Shown piece by piece: positions 10,144 to 18,472 of a stretch of 64,000 nucleotides of DNA (position 1 is its first letter; every line of letters starts with the position of its first letter). Under the pieces are notes generated by a model. That model did no database searches. It worked only from the letters and a program-made list of their open reading frames with translations, and had not been told where the DNA came from. Source of the stretch: Porticoccaceae bacterium (GTDB lineage Bacteria > Pseudomonadota > Gammaproteobacteria > Pseudomonadales > Porticoccaceae); NCBI GenBank assembly GCA_902557735.1, contig CACEBC010000009.1:1-64000 (forward strand). Reading direction: 5' to 3'. The translations under genes were made by a program, and so were the position numbers.

Positions 10144-11110
10144 TTTAATGCTTGTGCTCCTCGCTGTTTCCATACTTGCAGGTGGAATTACAGTAGCAGG
10201 GGTGCTTGTTTGGTGGGAACGCAGACTCCTGGGATTCTGGCAAGACCGTTTAGGACCTAATCGTATTGGCCCCTTTGGCATAGGTCAGTTGGGCGCAGAT
10301 ATCATAAAATTGCTGTTCAAAGACGATTGGGTCCCACCGTTTGCCGACCGCTTCGTATTCGTGCTTGCTCCAACCGCCATCATCGCGTCCATGATGATGG
10401 GCTTCGCGATTGTACCCTTTGCGCCCGGCGTACACATTGTCGATCTGAACATTGGCCTACTGTTTTTCCTTGGCATGTCCGGATTGGCGGTATACAGCGT
10501 ATTGCTCGGAGGTCTAGCCTCCAACAATAAGTACGCCCTATTGGGAGGCCTAAGATCAGCCTCTCAGATGGTTAGCTATGAGGTATTCATGGGCTTGTCC
10601 CTCATGGGAGTGGTCATGATCACTGGCAGCTTTAGCCTTGTTGATATTGTTGAAGCCCAAGAGGAAGTTTGGTTCTGCTTTTCCCAAATTCTGGGCCTAT
10701 TCGTCTTTGTGATCGCTGGTATAGCAGAGAGCCACAGGCTTCCCTTCGATCTGCCTGAGGCAGAACATGAACTAACCGCCGGTTTTCATACTGAATATGG
10801 AGGAATGAAGTTTGCCATGTTTATGTTAGGGGAATACCTTGGACTTGCCCTAATCTCTTGTATGATAGTGACGCTTTTTTTTGGCGGATGGATGGGACCG
10901 AGTATTTTTGGAGATTGGGTTCCACCATTTGTCTGGTTTAGTGTTAAGGTGATTTTTGTCATCAACTTTTTCATTTTATTGAGAGCGGCCATACCCCGTC
11001 CGAGATATGATCAACTTATGGACTTAGGATGGAAGGTTATGCTTCCAATAACGCTTGTAAATTTGGCCATAACTGGTGCGATACTTCTGTGGATGAGGGA
11101 GGTTGTCTGA
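10136..11110 (+). CDS. nuoH: NADH-quinone oxidoreductase subunit H
   Basis: A 324-residue integral membrane subunit joining the quinone site to the proton-pumping arm. Conserved features are [11 protein letters not shown] after TM1 and the quinone-cavity loop [14 protein letters not shown] followed by [15 protein letters not shown]. About eight hydrophobic segments are visible. The ATG at 10136 lies inside the last codons of nuoG, with GGGAGAG just upstream, and the two coding regions overlap by 8 bp. The stop overlaps the nuoI ATG by one base. Confidence 0.98.
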   Translation: MSDLMLVLLAVSILAGGITVAGVLVWWERRLLGFWQDRLGPNRIGPFGIGQLGADIIKLLFKDDWVPPFADRFVFVLAPTAIIASMMMGFAIVPFAPGVHIVDLNIGLLFFLGMSGLAVYSVLLGGLASNNKYALLGGLRSASQMVSYEVFMGLSLMGVVMITGSFSLVDIVEAQEEVWFCFSQILGLFVFVIAGIAESHRLPFDLPEAEHELTAGFHTEYGGMKFAMFMLGEYLGLALISCMIVTLFFGGWMGPSIFGDWVPPFVWFSVKVIFVINFFILLRAAIPRPRYDQLMDLGWKVMLPITLVNLAITGAILLWMREVV

Positions 11111-11625
11111 TGCTAAGCATGCTGCGCACAATGTGGGAGATTTTTATCCATCTTTTTCGCAAAGCCGAAACAGTTCAATATCCGGAAGAAATGCCATACT
11201 TAGCTCCTCGCTATCGCGGTCGTATTGTATTAACGAGAGATCCAGACGGTGAGGAGCGATGCGTAGCTTGCAACCTTTGCGCAGCTGCATGTCCAGTTGA
11301 TTGTATAGCCTTGCAGAAAGATGCCAGAGAGGATGGCACATGGTATCCCGAATTTTTCAGGATTAATTTTTCTCGGTGTATCATGTGTGGGCTTTGTGAA
11401 GAAGCCTGTCCAACTTACGCCATCCAGCTCACGCCAGACTTCGAGATGTGTGAATATGATAGACAGAACATGGTGTACGAAAAGGAGCACCTACTAATAA
11501 ATGGCGTCGGCAAGTATCCAGATTACAACTTCTACAGAGTTTCGGGTATCCAGACAGCCACAAAGGATAAAGGCGAGGCAATTAACGAAAGCGCGCCGAT
11601 TGACACAAAAAGCTTGATGCCATGA
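11110..11625 (+). CDS. nuoI: NADH-quinone oxidoreductase subunit I (clusters N6a/N6b)
   Basis: A 171-residue ferredoxin-like subunit with two [4Fe-4S] clusters, bound by Cys51/54/57/61 ([12 protein letters not shown]) and Cys90/93/96/100 ([12 protein letters not shown]). The frame is open upstream to 11029 inside nuoH, but the ATG at 11110, sharing a base with the nuoH TGA, gives a normal N-terminus with the amphipathic anchoring helix [14 protein letters not shown]. The TGA overlaps by 4 bp a short ORF that fills the space to nuoJ. Confidence 0.97.
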   Translation: MLSMLRTMWEIFIHLFRKAETVQYPEEMPYLAPRYRGRIVLTRDPDGEERCVACNLCAAACPVDCIALQKDAREDGTWYPEFFRINFSRCIMCGLCEEACPTYAIQLTPDFEMCEYDRQNMVYEKEHLLINGVGKYPDYNFYRVSGIQTATKDKGEAINESAPIDTKSLMP

Positions 11626-11678
11626 TTATGGATCCCATTTCTGACAAGCGACCGAAATGGGACAAATGGAAAAAATAA
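11622..11678 (+). CDS. Candidate 18-codon coupling ORF between nuoI and nuoJ
   Basis: A short ORF begins at an ATG overlapping the nuoI stop by 4 bp (ATGA, 11622-11625) and ends with a TAA at 11676-11678 directly abutting the nuoJ ATG. The predicted peptide is [18 protein letters not shown], hydrophilic and strongly basic at its end, with two K-W repeats. Seen directly: perfect tiling between the two genes, in the same coupled style as the rest of the operon. Inferred: it may keep ribosomes moving from nuoI to nuoJ, which has only a weak A-rich ribosome site, or may encode a small accessory peptide. No family is recognised and chance cannot be excluded. Confidence 0.45.
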   Translation: MIMDPISDKRPKWDKWKK

Positions 11679-12185
11679 ATGCTTGAAACAACAATTTTTT
11701 ATATCTCGGCTGCCGTCGCATTGGCCGCAACCATACTGGCAATGACTAGGACCAACGCCATTCACGCACTCATCTATCTGATCGTCTCCCTCTTAGCAAT
11801 AGCCGTGATATTTTTTGTTGTTGGCGCGCCCTTCGCTGCCGCATTAGAGGTTGTCATATATGCCGGCGCAATCATGGTGCTTTTTGTGTTTGTCATCATG
11901 ATGCTGAATCTGGGGGAAGAAGGGGATGCGCGAGAGCGGAAATGGCTTGAACCAAGCATATGGATTGGTCCAGCCACCCTCTCTGTGGTTCTGTTAATCG
12001 AACTGATCTTTTTAATTGGCTCGGTAGAGGGCCAAGTTTCTCAGGGCGTCGTTTCAGCTAAAATGGTAGGAATTTCACTATTTGGTCCTTATGTCCTAGC
12101 GGTGGAGCTTGCCTCCATGTTACTCCTAGCCGGTATGGTAGGCGCCTTCCATTTAGGCAGGCGACTTTTAGAGAAGAGAGCCTAA
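11679..12185 (+). CDS. nuoJ: NADH-quinone oxidoreductase subunit J
   Basis: A 168-residue membrane subunit with five hydrophobic segments. It carries the conserved TM3 stretch EVVIYAGAIMVLFVFVIMML, which contains the pi-bulge region implicated in coupling in structural studies of Complex I. The start ATG directly follows a TAA of a short upstream ORF; the local ribosome site (ATGGAAAAAAT) is weak. nuoK starts 3 bp after the stop. Confidence 0.96.
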   Translation: MLETTIFYISAAVALAATILAMTRTNAIHALIYLIVSLLAIAVIFFVVGAPFAAALEVVIYAGAIMVLFVFVIMMLNLGEEGDARERKWLEPSIWIGPATLSVVLLIELIFLIGSVEGQVSQGVVSAKMVGISLFGPYVLAVELASMLLLAGMVGAFHLGRRLLEKRA

Positions 12186-12188
12186 TCC

Positions 12189-12503
12189 ATGAATGAGCTA
12201 GCAGTGCCCCTCAACCACTTACTCTTTCTTTCTGGCCTTCTTTTCTCTATTGGTATGTTGGGCGTTATGATAAGACGAAACATTATTTTCATTCTCATGT
12301 CCATTGAGGTTATGTTGAACGCATGCGCGCTAGCCTTCGTCGGGGCCGGAGCCCACTGGGGCCAACCAGATGGGCAAGTAATGTATGTGATGATTCTCAG
12401 TATTGCTGCAGCTGAGGTAGCAGTGGGCTTGGGACTTGTATTGCAAATCCAAAGACGCTTCAAAACGCTGGATATGGACCAAGCAAATCGGATGCGAGGT
12501 TAA
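12189..12503 (+). CDS. nuoK: NADH-quinone oxidoreductase subunit K
   Basis: A 104-residue, three-helix antiporter-like subunit. The membrane-buried glutamates of the family are visible in [14 protein letters not shown] (TM2) and [11 protein letters not shown] (TM3), both part of the central proton relay. The first few residues before [13 protein letters not shown] are slightly longer than in E. coli. nuoL starts with a GTG 2 bp after the stop. Confidence 0.97.
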   Translation: MNELAVPLNHLLFLSGLLFSIGMLGVMIRRNIIFILMSIEVMLNACALAFVGAGAHWGQPDGQVMYVMILSIAAAEVAVGLGLVLQIQRRFKTLDMDQANRMRG

Positions 12504-12505
12504 GC

Positions 12506-14353
12506 GTGACAGATTATATCTGGCTCATACCGATATTGCCGCTCATTAGCTCAATCACTTTGATGCTGGGCTCAGCCTATTTGGGTCGGTCTGTTATTGC
12601 TACCCTAGGCGTGGGCTCGGTGGGATTAGCCGCAGTTTTGACAGGCGCGCTAGCATATAATTTTTTGCATGCTCCGGAACCAATTCACGTTGTATATTGG
12701 ACTTGGATGCAAGTTGGGCAGTTCGATCCTTCTATCGCATTTTATTTCGACGGCCTGACACTGGTGATGATGTCAGTCATAACTGGCGTAGGTTTTTTAA
12801 TACATCTGTTCTCAAGCGAATTCATGGAGCATGACAACAGCTATGCCCGCTATTTCGCCTACCTGAACATGTTTGTAGCAGCGATGCTGATCTTGGTTCT
12901 AGCCGATAATCTGCTCCTTATGTATCTTGGATGGGAGGGCGTCGGGACGTGCAGCTATTTGCTGGTAGGCTTTTGGTATCAGCATAGCGCAAATGGCCGC
13001 GCAGCTAGAAAAGCTTTTATTGTCACCCGAATTGGGGATACGGCAATGGCAATTGGGCTGCTAGTTCTCTTCACCGAACTCGGTACGCTCAATATACAAG
13101 ATTTGGTAGCGGCGGCTCAGGCAAAATGGCAAGTTGGAGACGTAATACCACTGCTTATCTGTGTGTTGCTTCTTGCAGGAGCTGCCGGCAAGTCCGCACA
13201 ATTGCCATTACACACTTGGCTCCCGGATGCGATGGCTGGACCAACACCTGTGAGCGCGCTGATTCATGCAGCTACCATGGTGACGGCTGGAGTGTACCTG
13301 ATTGCAAGAACACATGGCTTATTTCTCTTATCTCCAGATGCGATGACCGTGGTGGCTGTCGTTGGCCTGTTAACATCACTTGTGGCGGCTTTCACCGCTT
13401 TGGCTCAACACGATATCAAACGCATCCTCGCATATTCCACGATCAGCCAAATAGGCTATATGTTCCTAGCACTTGGCGTTGGCGCATGGACTGCGGGCGT
13501 TTTCCATCTCATGACCCATGCTTTCTTCAAAGCACTTTTATTCCTCGGTTCAGGCGCGATTATTCATTGTCTCCATCACGAACATGACATTTTCAAAATG
13601 GGCGGCTTACGATCTCGGATGCCCGTGACCTTCTGGAGTTTTTTGATTGGTTCAGCGGCTCTGGCGGCACTGCCCTTAACCTCTGGTTTCTTTAGCAAGG
13701 ACTTAATTCTCCTTCAAGCATATCAGCAAGCTAACATAGGCCCTCTACTTTGGGTTGGAGGTCTTGGAGGCGCATTGCTTACCGCGATATATAGCTTCAG
13801 ATTGGTGTTCATCGTTTTCTTCGGGCACGCAAACACGTCACCTGACAGAGAGATTGGCTGGCGTATGGCTATTCCTCTAATTCTGCTCTGTGCGCTTTCC
13901 CTGATCGGTGGCTACTTCAGTTTGCCCGTTGAGAAGGTCTTCCCCATAGATGACAATCAGCATCCCGACCAGTGGGTCGAATTGGTATCCATCAGCATAC
14001 CAATATTTGGTGTTTTTTTGGCTTATTTGTTGTTCTTGGGACGTCAGTTGGATCCTGGTTTCTTGATAGAATCTGCAAGCGGACGTTGGCTCAAGCAGTT
14101 TTGGTACAGCGGATGGAAAATCGATAGACTGTATGACCTCGCCTTAGTTAATCCATATTATTGGATTGCAACAATCGCCCGCAATGAACCCGTAGATAAG
14201 TTCTACCAATCAATCGTGATAACCAATCAAACACTTAACGCCGCCTTAAGCAAAATGCAGACAGGGCGGATGCGTGGTTACATTGTAAGCATGGTGATAG
14301 GGCTGATTGGATTTCTCGGGTTGAGCTTATTCTTCGTTGCCGGAGCGGTCTGA
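12506..14353 (+). CDS. nuoL: NADH-quinone oxidoreductase subunit L
   Basis: The distal antiporter-like subunit, 615 residues. Key proton-channel residues fall at the E. coli positions: Glu144 in LGWEGVGTCSYLL and Lys229 in AGAAGKSAQLPLHTWLPDAM. The long C-terminal amphipathic helix plus last TM that run along the membrane arm fit the region after residue 500. A GTG start is used. The stop overlaps the nuoM ATG by one base. Confidence 0.98.
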   Translation: MTDYIWLIPILPLISSITLMLGSAYLGRSVIATLGVGSVGLAAVLTGALAYNFLHAPEPIHVVYWTWMQVGQFDPSIAFYFDGLTLVMMSVITGVGFLIHLFSSEFMEHDNSYARYFAYLNMFVAAMLILVLADNLLLMYLGWEGVGTCSYLLVGFWYQHSANGRAARKAFIVTRIGDTAMAIGLLVLFTELGTLNIQDLVAAAQAKWQVGDVIPLLICVLLLAGAAGKSAQLPLHTWLPDAMAGPTPVSALIHAATMVTAGVYLIARTHGLFLLSPDAMTVVAVVGLLTSLVAAFTALAQHDIKRILAYSTISQIGYMFLALGVGAWTAGVFHLMTHAFFKALLFLGSGAIIHCLHHEHDIFKMGGLRSRMPVTFWSFLIGSAALAALPLTSGFFSKDLILLQAYQQANIGPLLWVGGLGGALLTAIYSFRLVFIVFFGHANTSPDREIGWRMAIPLILLCALSLIGGYFSLPVEKVFPIDDNQHPDQWVELVSISIPIFGVFLAYLLFLGRQLDPGFLIESASGRWLKQFWYSGWKIDRLYDLALVNPYYWIATIARNEPVDKFYQSIVITNQTLNAALSKMQTGRMRGYIVSMVIGLIGFLGLSLFFVAGAV

Positions 14354-15870
14354 TGGTACTCGTCAATCTCATTCTAATCTTGCTTTTGGGAGGGGTTGTA
14401 GCCGCAGTATCCGAGCGGGTAAGTTCTACCACCCCAAGACAAGTGGCCCTATTGGTAATTGTTCTGGCATTCTTGTACTTAGTATCCGAGTTATCTGGTC
14501 TTGACAGTTTAAATCAACTGCAGCCATCTACCCCAAATGACCCAAATTCTTGGCTCATCCACTTCAAAGCGAGTTGGATACCCGCTTTTGGCATCAGCAT
14601 TGAGTTTGCTCTCGATGGACTCAGCCTTCTGATGGTCCTTCTCACCTTGGTGCTTGGCGCCATCGCTGTCAGTGCGTCATGGACAGATATTACTGAGAGA
14701 CATGGTTTTTTTGAAGCCAATCTCCTTTGGACCATAGCAGGTGTTCTAGGTGTCTTTATGGCCTTGGACTTATTTCTGTTCTTCCTGTTTTGGGAAGTCA
14801 TGTTGATACCGATGTACTTCCTCATCGCCATCTGGGGACATGAAAACCGCGGCTATGCGGCGATGAAGTTCTTTATCTTCACCCAAGCAAGCGGCTTGCT
14901 GATGCTGGTAGCGACCCTAGCTTTGGTGGCAGTTTACAGAGACTCCATGGGGCACTATAGCTTCAGTTATTTCGATTTATTAAACACACCGATGGCAAAA
15001 AATACCGCATGGTGGCTAATGCTAGGTTTTTTTGTTGCGTTCGTTGTCAAGTTACCCGGCTTTCCCTTTCACACCTGGCTACCTGATGCTCATACTCAAG
15101 CACCCACTGCGGGTAGCGTTATCCTAGCCGGCATTCTCTTGAAGACGGGAGCTTACGGTTTAATTCGTTTCACAGTTCCGCTATTCCCTGATGCAGCTCT
15201 GGAGTTTTCAAATGTTGCTTTAACTCTTGGGGTTGCCGGAATAATCTACGGCGCCGTCCTTGCCTTTGGCCAGACGGATTTCAAACGTTTAGTGGCATAC
15301 AGTAGCGTAAGCCACATGGGCTTTATCTTATTGGGAGTCTATGCTTGGAACGAACTGGCTCTTCAGGGAGCAGTGATGCAGATGGTTGCACATGGTTTTA
15401 GTACCGCGGCACTTTTCATGATTGCGGGTTCTCTTCAAGAGAGATTGCATACTCGGGAAATGCCAAAAATGAGTGGGCTTTGGCAAAGCATGCCGAGAAT
15501 GGGAGCCATGGCCATGTTCTTTGTGCTAGCCTCACTTGGGCTGCCTGGCTTGGGTAATTTCGTTGCCGAATTCTTAGTCCTTCTTGGGCTGTTCCAAGTA
15601 AATCCCTGGTTAACAGTCCTTGCCTCAATGGGCTTGATCACCGGGGCTATATATTCTCTCATGCTCATGCAACGTTCCTTTCAAGGTGAACCCAATCCGC
15701 AGCTTGAAACAAAAACCCTCACAGACTTTGGCTCCCGAGAGCTCCTTACTATGGCGGTTATGGTTATCGCGTTAGTGGTGCTCGGTATATATCCACAACC
15801 CGTTTTGGATATCGCACAAATGACCATAGCAAGCACTCTGAAATTTGGTCTACCGGGAGCCATGCCATGA
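14353..15870 (+). CDS. nuoM: NADH-quinone oxidoreductase subunit M
   Basis: A 505-residue antiporter-like subunit. Glu148 in LFFLFWEVMLIPMYF and Lys233 in VVKLPGFPFHTWLPDAH correspond to the essential TM5 Glu and TM7 Lys of the family (Glu144/Lys234 in E. coli). It is coupled on both sides: a one-base overlap with nuoL and a 4-bp ATGA overlap with nuoN. Confidence 0.98.
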   Translation: MVLVNLILILLLGGVVAAVSERVSSTTPRQVALLVIVLAFLYLVSELSGLDSLNQLQPSTPNDPNSWLIHFKASWIPAFGISIEFALDGLSLLMVLLTLVLGAIAVSASWTDITERHGFFEANLLWTIAGVLGVFMALDLFLFFLFWEVMLIPMYFLIAIWGHENRGYAAMKFFIFTQASGLLMLVATLALVAVYRDSMGHYSFSYFDLLNTPMAKNTAWWLMLGFFVAFVVKLPGFPFHTWLPDAHTQAPTAGSVILAGILLKTGAYGLIRFTVPLFPDAALEFSNVALTLGVAGIIYGAVLAFGQTDFKRLVAYSSVSHMGFILLGVYAWNELALQGAVMQMVAHGFSTAALFMIAGSLQERLHTREMPKMSGLWQSMPRMGAMAMFFVLASLGLPGLGNFVAEFLVLLGLFQVNPWLTVLASMGLITGAIYSLMLMQRSFQGEPNPQLETKTLTDFGSRELLTMAVMVIALVVLGIYPQPVLDIAQMTIASTLKFGLPGAMP

Positions 15871-17306
15871 CCCTGTCTAAACTAATAGCGCTTGCACCAA
15901 TACTAATCCTGTCAATCACCATCATTGTATTGGTGCTTCATGCGTCACTTAAGCGCGATCACAAAAGCGCGTGGTATGTCAGCGCGCTAGGCCTGCTGAT
16001 TACTATTTGGGGAAGTTATTACGCCTCTGGCTATGCTCAGCAAGTTACAGTGCTTTTAAAAGTAGATAATTGGGGATTGCTTTTCTCTGCACTCATAGTG
16101 GTATCTACGCTGACCACCCTCGCAATCTCTCGAGATGTTTTTTTGGCTGAAGGAAATCGCAAAGAAGAGTACTATCTACTCATTCTGCTTTCGACTCTTG
16201 GCGCGATTGTATTATGCCAATCTTCTCACATAGTCTCTTTATTGCTGGGGATGGAACTAATGGGCATAGCAGTTTACGCCATGATTGCTTTCCCCGAGGA
16301 GGATGCTCTCCCGCTCGAAGCTAGTATAAAATATTTGATTCTATCTGCTTGCGCCTCTGCGATGTTATTATTTGGCTTCGCCCTCTTGTATGCAGCCACC
16401 GGCGATCTAAGCTACGCAGGAATAGGCTCAAAAGTCGCCTCTGCATATGAATCAAACCCGATGCTAGTAGTTGCCGGCACAGCGATGGTTCTGTCCGGAA
16501 TAGGTTTCAAATTGTCGTTAGTTCCCTTCCATATGTGGACTCCAGATGTCTATGAAGGAGCTCCAACACCAGTTACCAATTTTCTGGCCACCGTGTCTAA
16601 AGGGGCGATGTTTGTCGCCCTGACCAGGCTATTCCTAGACGGAAAATTCTACCAATTTCCGTCACTAATAGTGGCCCTGACCTTGATCTCAGTCGCCTCA
16701 ATGCTGGTAGGAAACTTGCTCGCACTAAGGCAGGAAAATGTTAAGAGACTATTAGCATATTCATCAATTGCCCATTTTGGTTATCTTTTGATGGTCATAG
16801 TCGGGTTTTCCAGTCTTAAAGAAACAGGGGAAATTCTCAACCTTGGGCGGGACGCACTAACATTTTATCTGGCCGCTTACATCCTATCAACTCTCGCAGC
16901 TATTGCTGTTGTAGCTAATGTGGTAGGGGAAAAAACCGCCCATATTGAGGCTTTTACTGGTCTTTTCTGGAAACAACCCTTGCAAGCCGCAGCACTCATG
17001 GTAGCCATGCTTTCGTTTGCAGGAATTCCGCTTACGGCAGGATTCATGGGCAAGTTTTATCTCATCACCCTAGGCCTTGATGCAGGATTATGGTTATTGC
17101 TATCGGGACTTATTATCGGAAGCGCCATAGGCATTTATTATTATTTGCGTCTAATTTTCGCCATGAGTTCGCCGCTAGGCGACCCATCTGTTGTTCCGTC
17201 GAAACATAGCCTGAGTTGGCGGGACGCCCTTGCATTTGTCTTATTATTATCCGTTTTATACATGGGATCATGGCCGCAACCGTTTATTGACTTTGCTGGA
17301 GTCTAG
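15867..17306 (+). CDS. nuoN: NADH-quinone oxidoreductase subunit N
   Basis: The last gene of the operon; 479 residues, close to the 485 of E. coli. The conserved buried Glu (LLGMELMGIAVYAM) and Lys (GIGFKLSLVPFHMWTPDVYEGAP) of the antiporter fold are present. It completes a full set A-B-CD-E-F-G-H-I-J-K-L-M-N, so a functional proton-pumping NADH:quinone oxidoreductase is expected. No good intrinsic terminator follows; only a weak AT-rich inverted repeat (TAAACAT/ATGTTTA) lies about 20 bp after the stop. Confidence 0.97.
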   Translation: MTLSKLIALAPILILSITIIVLVLHASLKRDHKSAWYVSALGLLITIWGSYYASGYAQQVTVLLKVDNWGLLFSALIVVSTLTTLAISRDVFLAEGNRKEEYYLLILLSTLGAIVLCQSSHIVSLLLGMELMGIAVYAMIAFPEEDALPLEASIKYLILSACASAMLLFGFALLYAATGDLSYAGIGSKVASAYESNPMLVVAGTAMVLSGIGFKLSLVPFHMWTPDVYEGAPTPVTNFLATVSKGAMFVALTRLFLDGKFYQFPSLIVALTLISVASMLVGNLLALRQENVKRLLAYSSIAHFGYLLMVIVGFSSLKETGEILNLGRDALTFYLAAYILSTLAAIAVVANVVGEKTAHIEAFTGLFWKQPLQAAALMVAMLSFAGIPLTAGFMGKFYLITLGLDAGLWLLLSGLIIGSAIGIYYYLRLIFAMSSPLGDPSVVPSKHSLSWRDALAFVLLLSVLYMGSWPQPFIDFAGV

Positions 17307-17489
17307 CGATGTCATCACCATAATAAACATATTATTTGATGTTTAATTGTGTTGCACTCTGGTTAATGTTGGCGCTCTCATGTTGCTTGATCCAATCACT
17401 ATTTATCCAAAAGATCTTCCGTAATTGCGGTCCAATTAGTTACACACAGAAAAAATTCCTTCTTGTAGCTTGCAGATTCAATGGACGTG

Positions 17490-17760
17490 CCTCTCGGCGT
17501 TCTGTCTGAAATGGATCGCCCTAAAGTAGCACTTTCAGGAAAATATAATAATCAGCGCGAGACAGATGAAGTCTTCGTTTAGATGGTCAAAGCGATCGAA
17601 AGAAGCGGTACTCAATCAAATTGAGAGAGCGTGACCGCTGGCATAATAAAAAAGGACCGCCGCCGAAAACCCGTCTTGAGAAAAAAGTTGGTTGGAGAAA
17701 TACCATGTCGACAGCTTCTCCTTGTGGTGGGGGAGTTCAACCATGATCAGGCCGCTGGCA
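17490..17760 (-). mobile_element. Possible decayed IS5-type transposase fragment
   Basis: Read on the minus strand, short pieces in shifting frames recall the C-terminal end of IS5-superfamily transposases: NLIEYRFFRSL (compare the I-E-x-F-F-x-x-L-K motif with the catalytic Glu), then a piece resembling the xRRxxxRxDYxxxxFL stretch. Stops and frame changes interrupt it everywhere, and no terminal repeats or target duplication could be found by eye. Treat it as a weak resemblance only. Confidence 0.25.
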
Positions 17761-17879
17761 ACTATGATCCCCTTTAACTTGGATCTGCTGCAATTAGTCT
17801 ATGCAGCTGGCTGAATTAAAAAATTAAAAAAAATGGGAACTAGTTTGTTCAATGGGTGTCTTATTAAATACCCGATGCG

Positions 17880-17921
17880 CCCGTTGTCCATTATATCTCC
17901 CCCTCTAAAGTGGGCAACGGG
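17880..17921. repeat. Inverted repeat, 11-bp arms
   Basis: CCCGTTGTCCA (17880-17890) and TGGGCAACGGG (17911-17921) can pair over 11 bp with one G-T wobble around a 20-nt pyrimidine-rich loop. There is no T-run on either side, so it is not a typical intrinsic terminator. It lies about 100 bp downstream of the SnoaL-like gene on that gene's strand. It could be a transcript 3'-end stabiliser or a relic of a mobile element. Confidence 0.5.
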
Positions 17922-18027
17922 AGTGTCGAGGACCAAGTCTCACTGAGCTAGAAAAAAACTTCACGATGCTCCCTCGGAAACAGATGAACCGGTTTCCTTA
18001 TGAAGCAATGTAGGATAAAAACCTCTG

Positions 18028-18429
18028 TCAAGCATGACCTCCGGCGACATCAGCCAGCATCTTAGTATCAAAATAGTAGGGCACCACTTCTATTATTTTG
18101 CCCTCTCGGAAAGTCCATACCTCCGCTATTGGCACTTCAAAAGGCATCCCTGTAGTCTTACCGGAGCCAGTCATTACTCCTAAGAGAATCACATGCTCTC
18201 CCTCTGAAACCCAGCGGTTTACGGTAACATTACAATCGCGCCAAGTGCCAAAAACTGTAGGTATTAGTTCCATGAAGGCATCAGGCCCCTCATGAATTCC
18301 GCCATAGGGCAGTGATTCGGCCTCTATCACCCTAATCTCAGGATGAAGATAATCTCTCATTTCCTCTTCATCCTGCCTCTCAGATGCTTTAAGAAACGAC
18401 CTAAGAATATCTCGGTTTTCCATCTCCAT
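18028..18429 (-). CDS. SnoaL/NTF2-like small protein
   Basis: A 133-residue protein of the NTF2-like fold, judged by the N-terminal helix with FLKASERQDEEEMRDYLHPEI, the middle G-G-I-H-E-G-P-D-A-F-M-E-L segment and the C-terminal strands ending F-R-E-G-K-I-I-E-V-V-P-Y-Y-F-D. This superfamily includes ketosteroid isomerases, polyketide cyclases and many proteins of unknown function, so no reaction can be named. GGGAGG five bases before the ATG supports the start. It follows the acyl-CoA dehydrogenase gene by 43 bp in the same direction, probably in one operon. Confidence 0.8.
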   Translation of the reverse strand: MEMENRDILRSFLKASERQDEEEMRDYLHPEIRVIEAESLPYGGIHEGPDAFMELIPTVFGTWRDCNVTVNRWVSEGEHVILLGVMTGSGKTTGMPFEVPIAEVWTFREGKIIEVVPYYFDTKMLADVAGGHA

Positions 18430-18472
18430 TAATGCCTCCCAGATATTATACTGACCGCGATTACATGATTGC

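Larger units (their letters stand above)
17307..18027. other. 720-bp stretch without an intact gene
   Basis: No coding region was recognised here between nuoN and the SnoaL-like gene. It contains an AT-rich inverted repeat just after nuoN, a region near 17490-17760 that resembles a decayed transposase on the minus strand, and an 11-bp-stem hairpin at 17880-17921. Composition is more A/T-rich and stop-rich than the flanks. It reads like an old insertion site in an otherwise tightly packed window. Confidence 0.6.

Noticed and set aside
13126-13587. A 153-codon plus-strand ORF within nuoL
   Set aside because: A frame-shifted shadow of nuoL, whose key residues are all intact.
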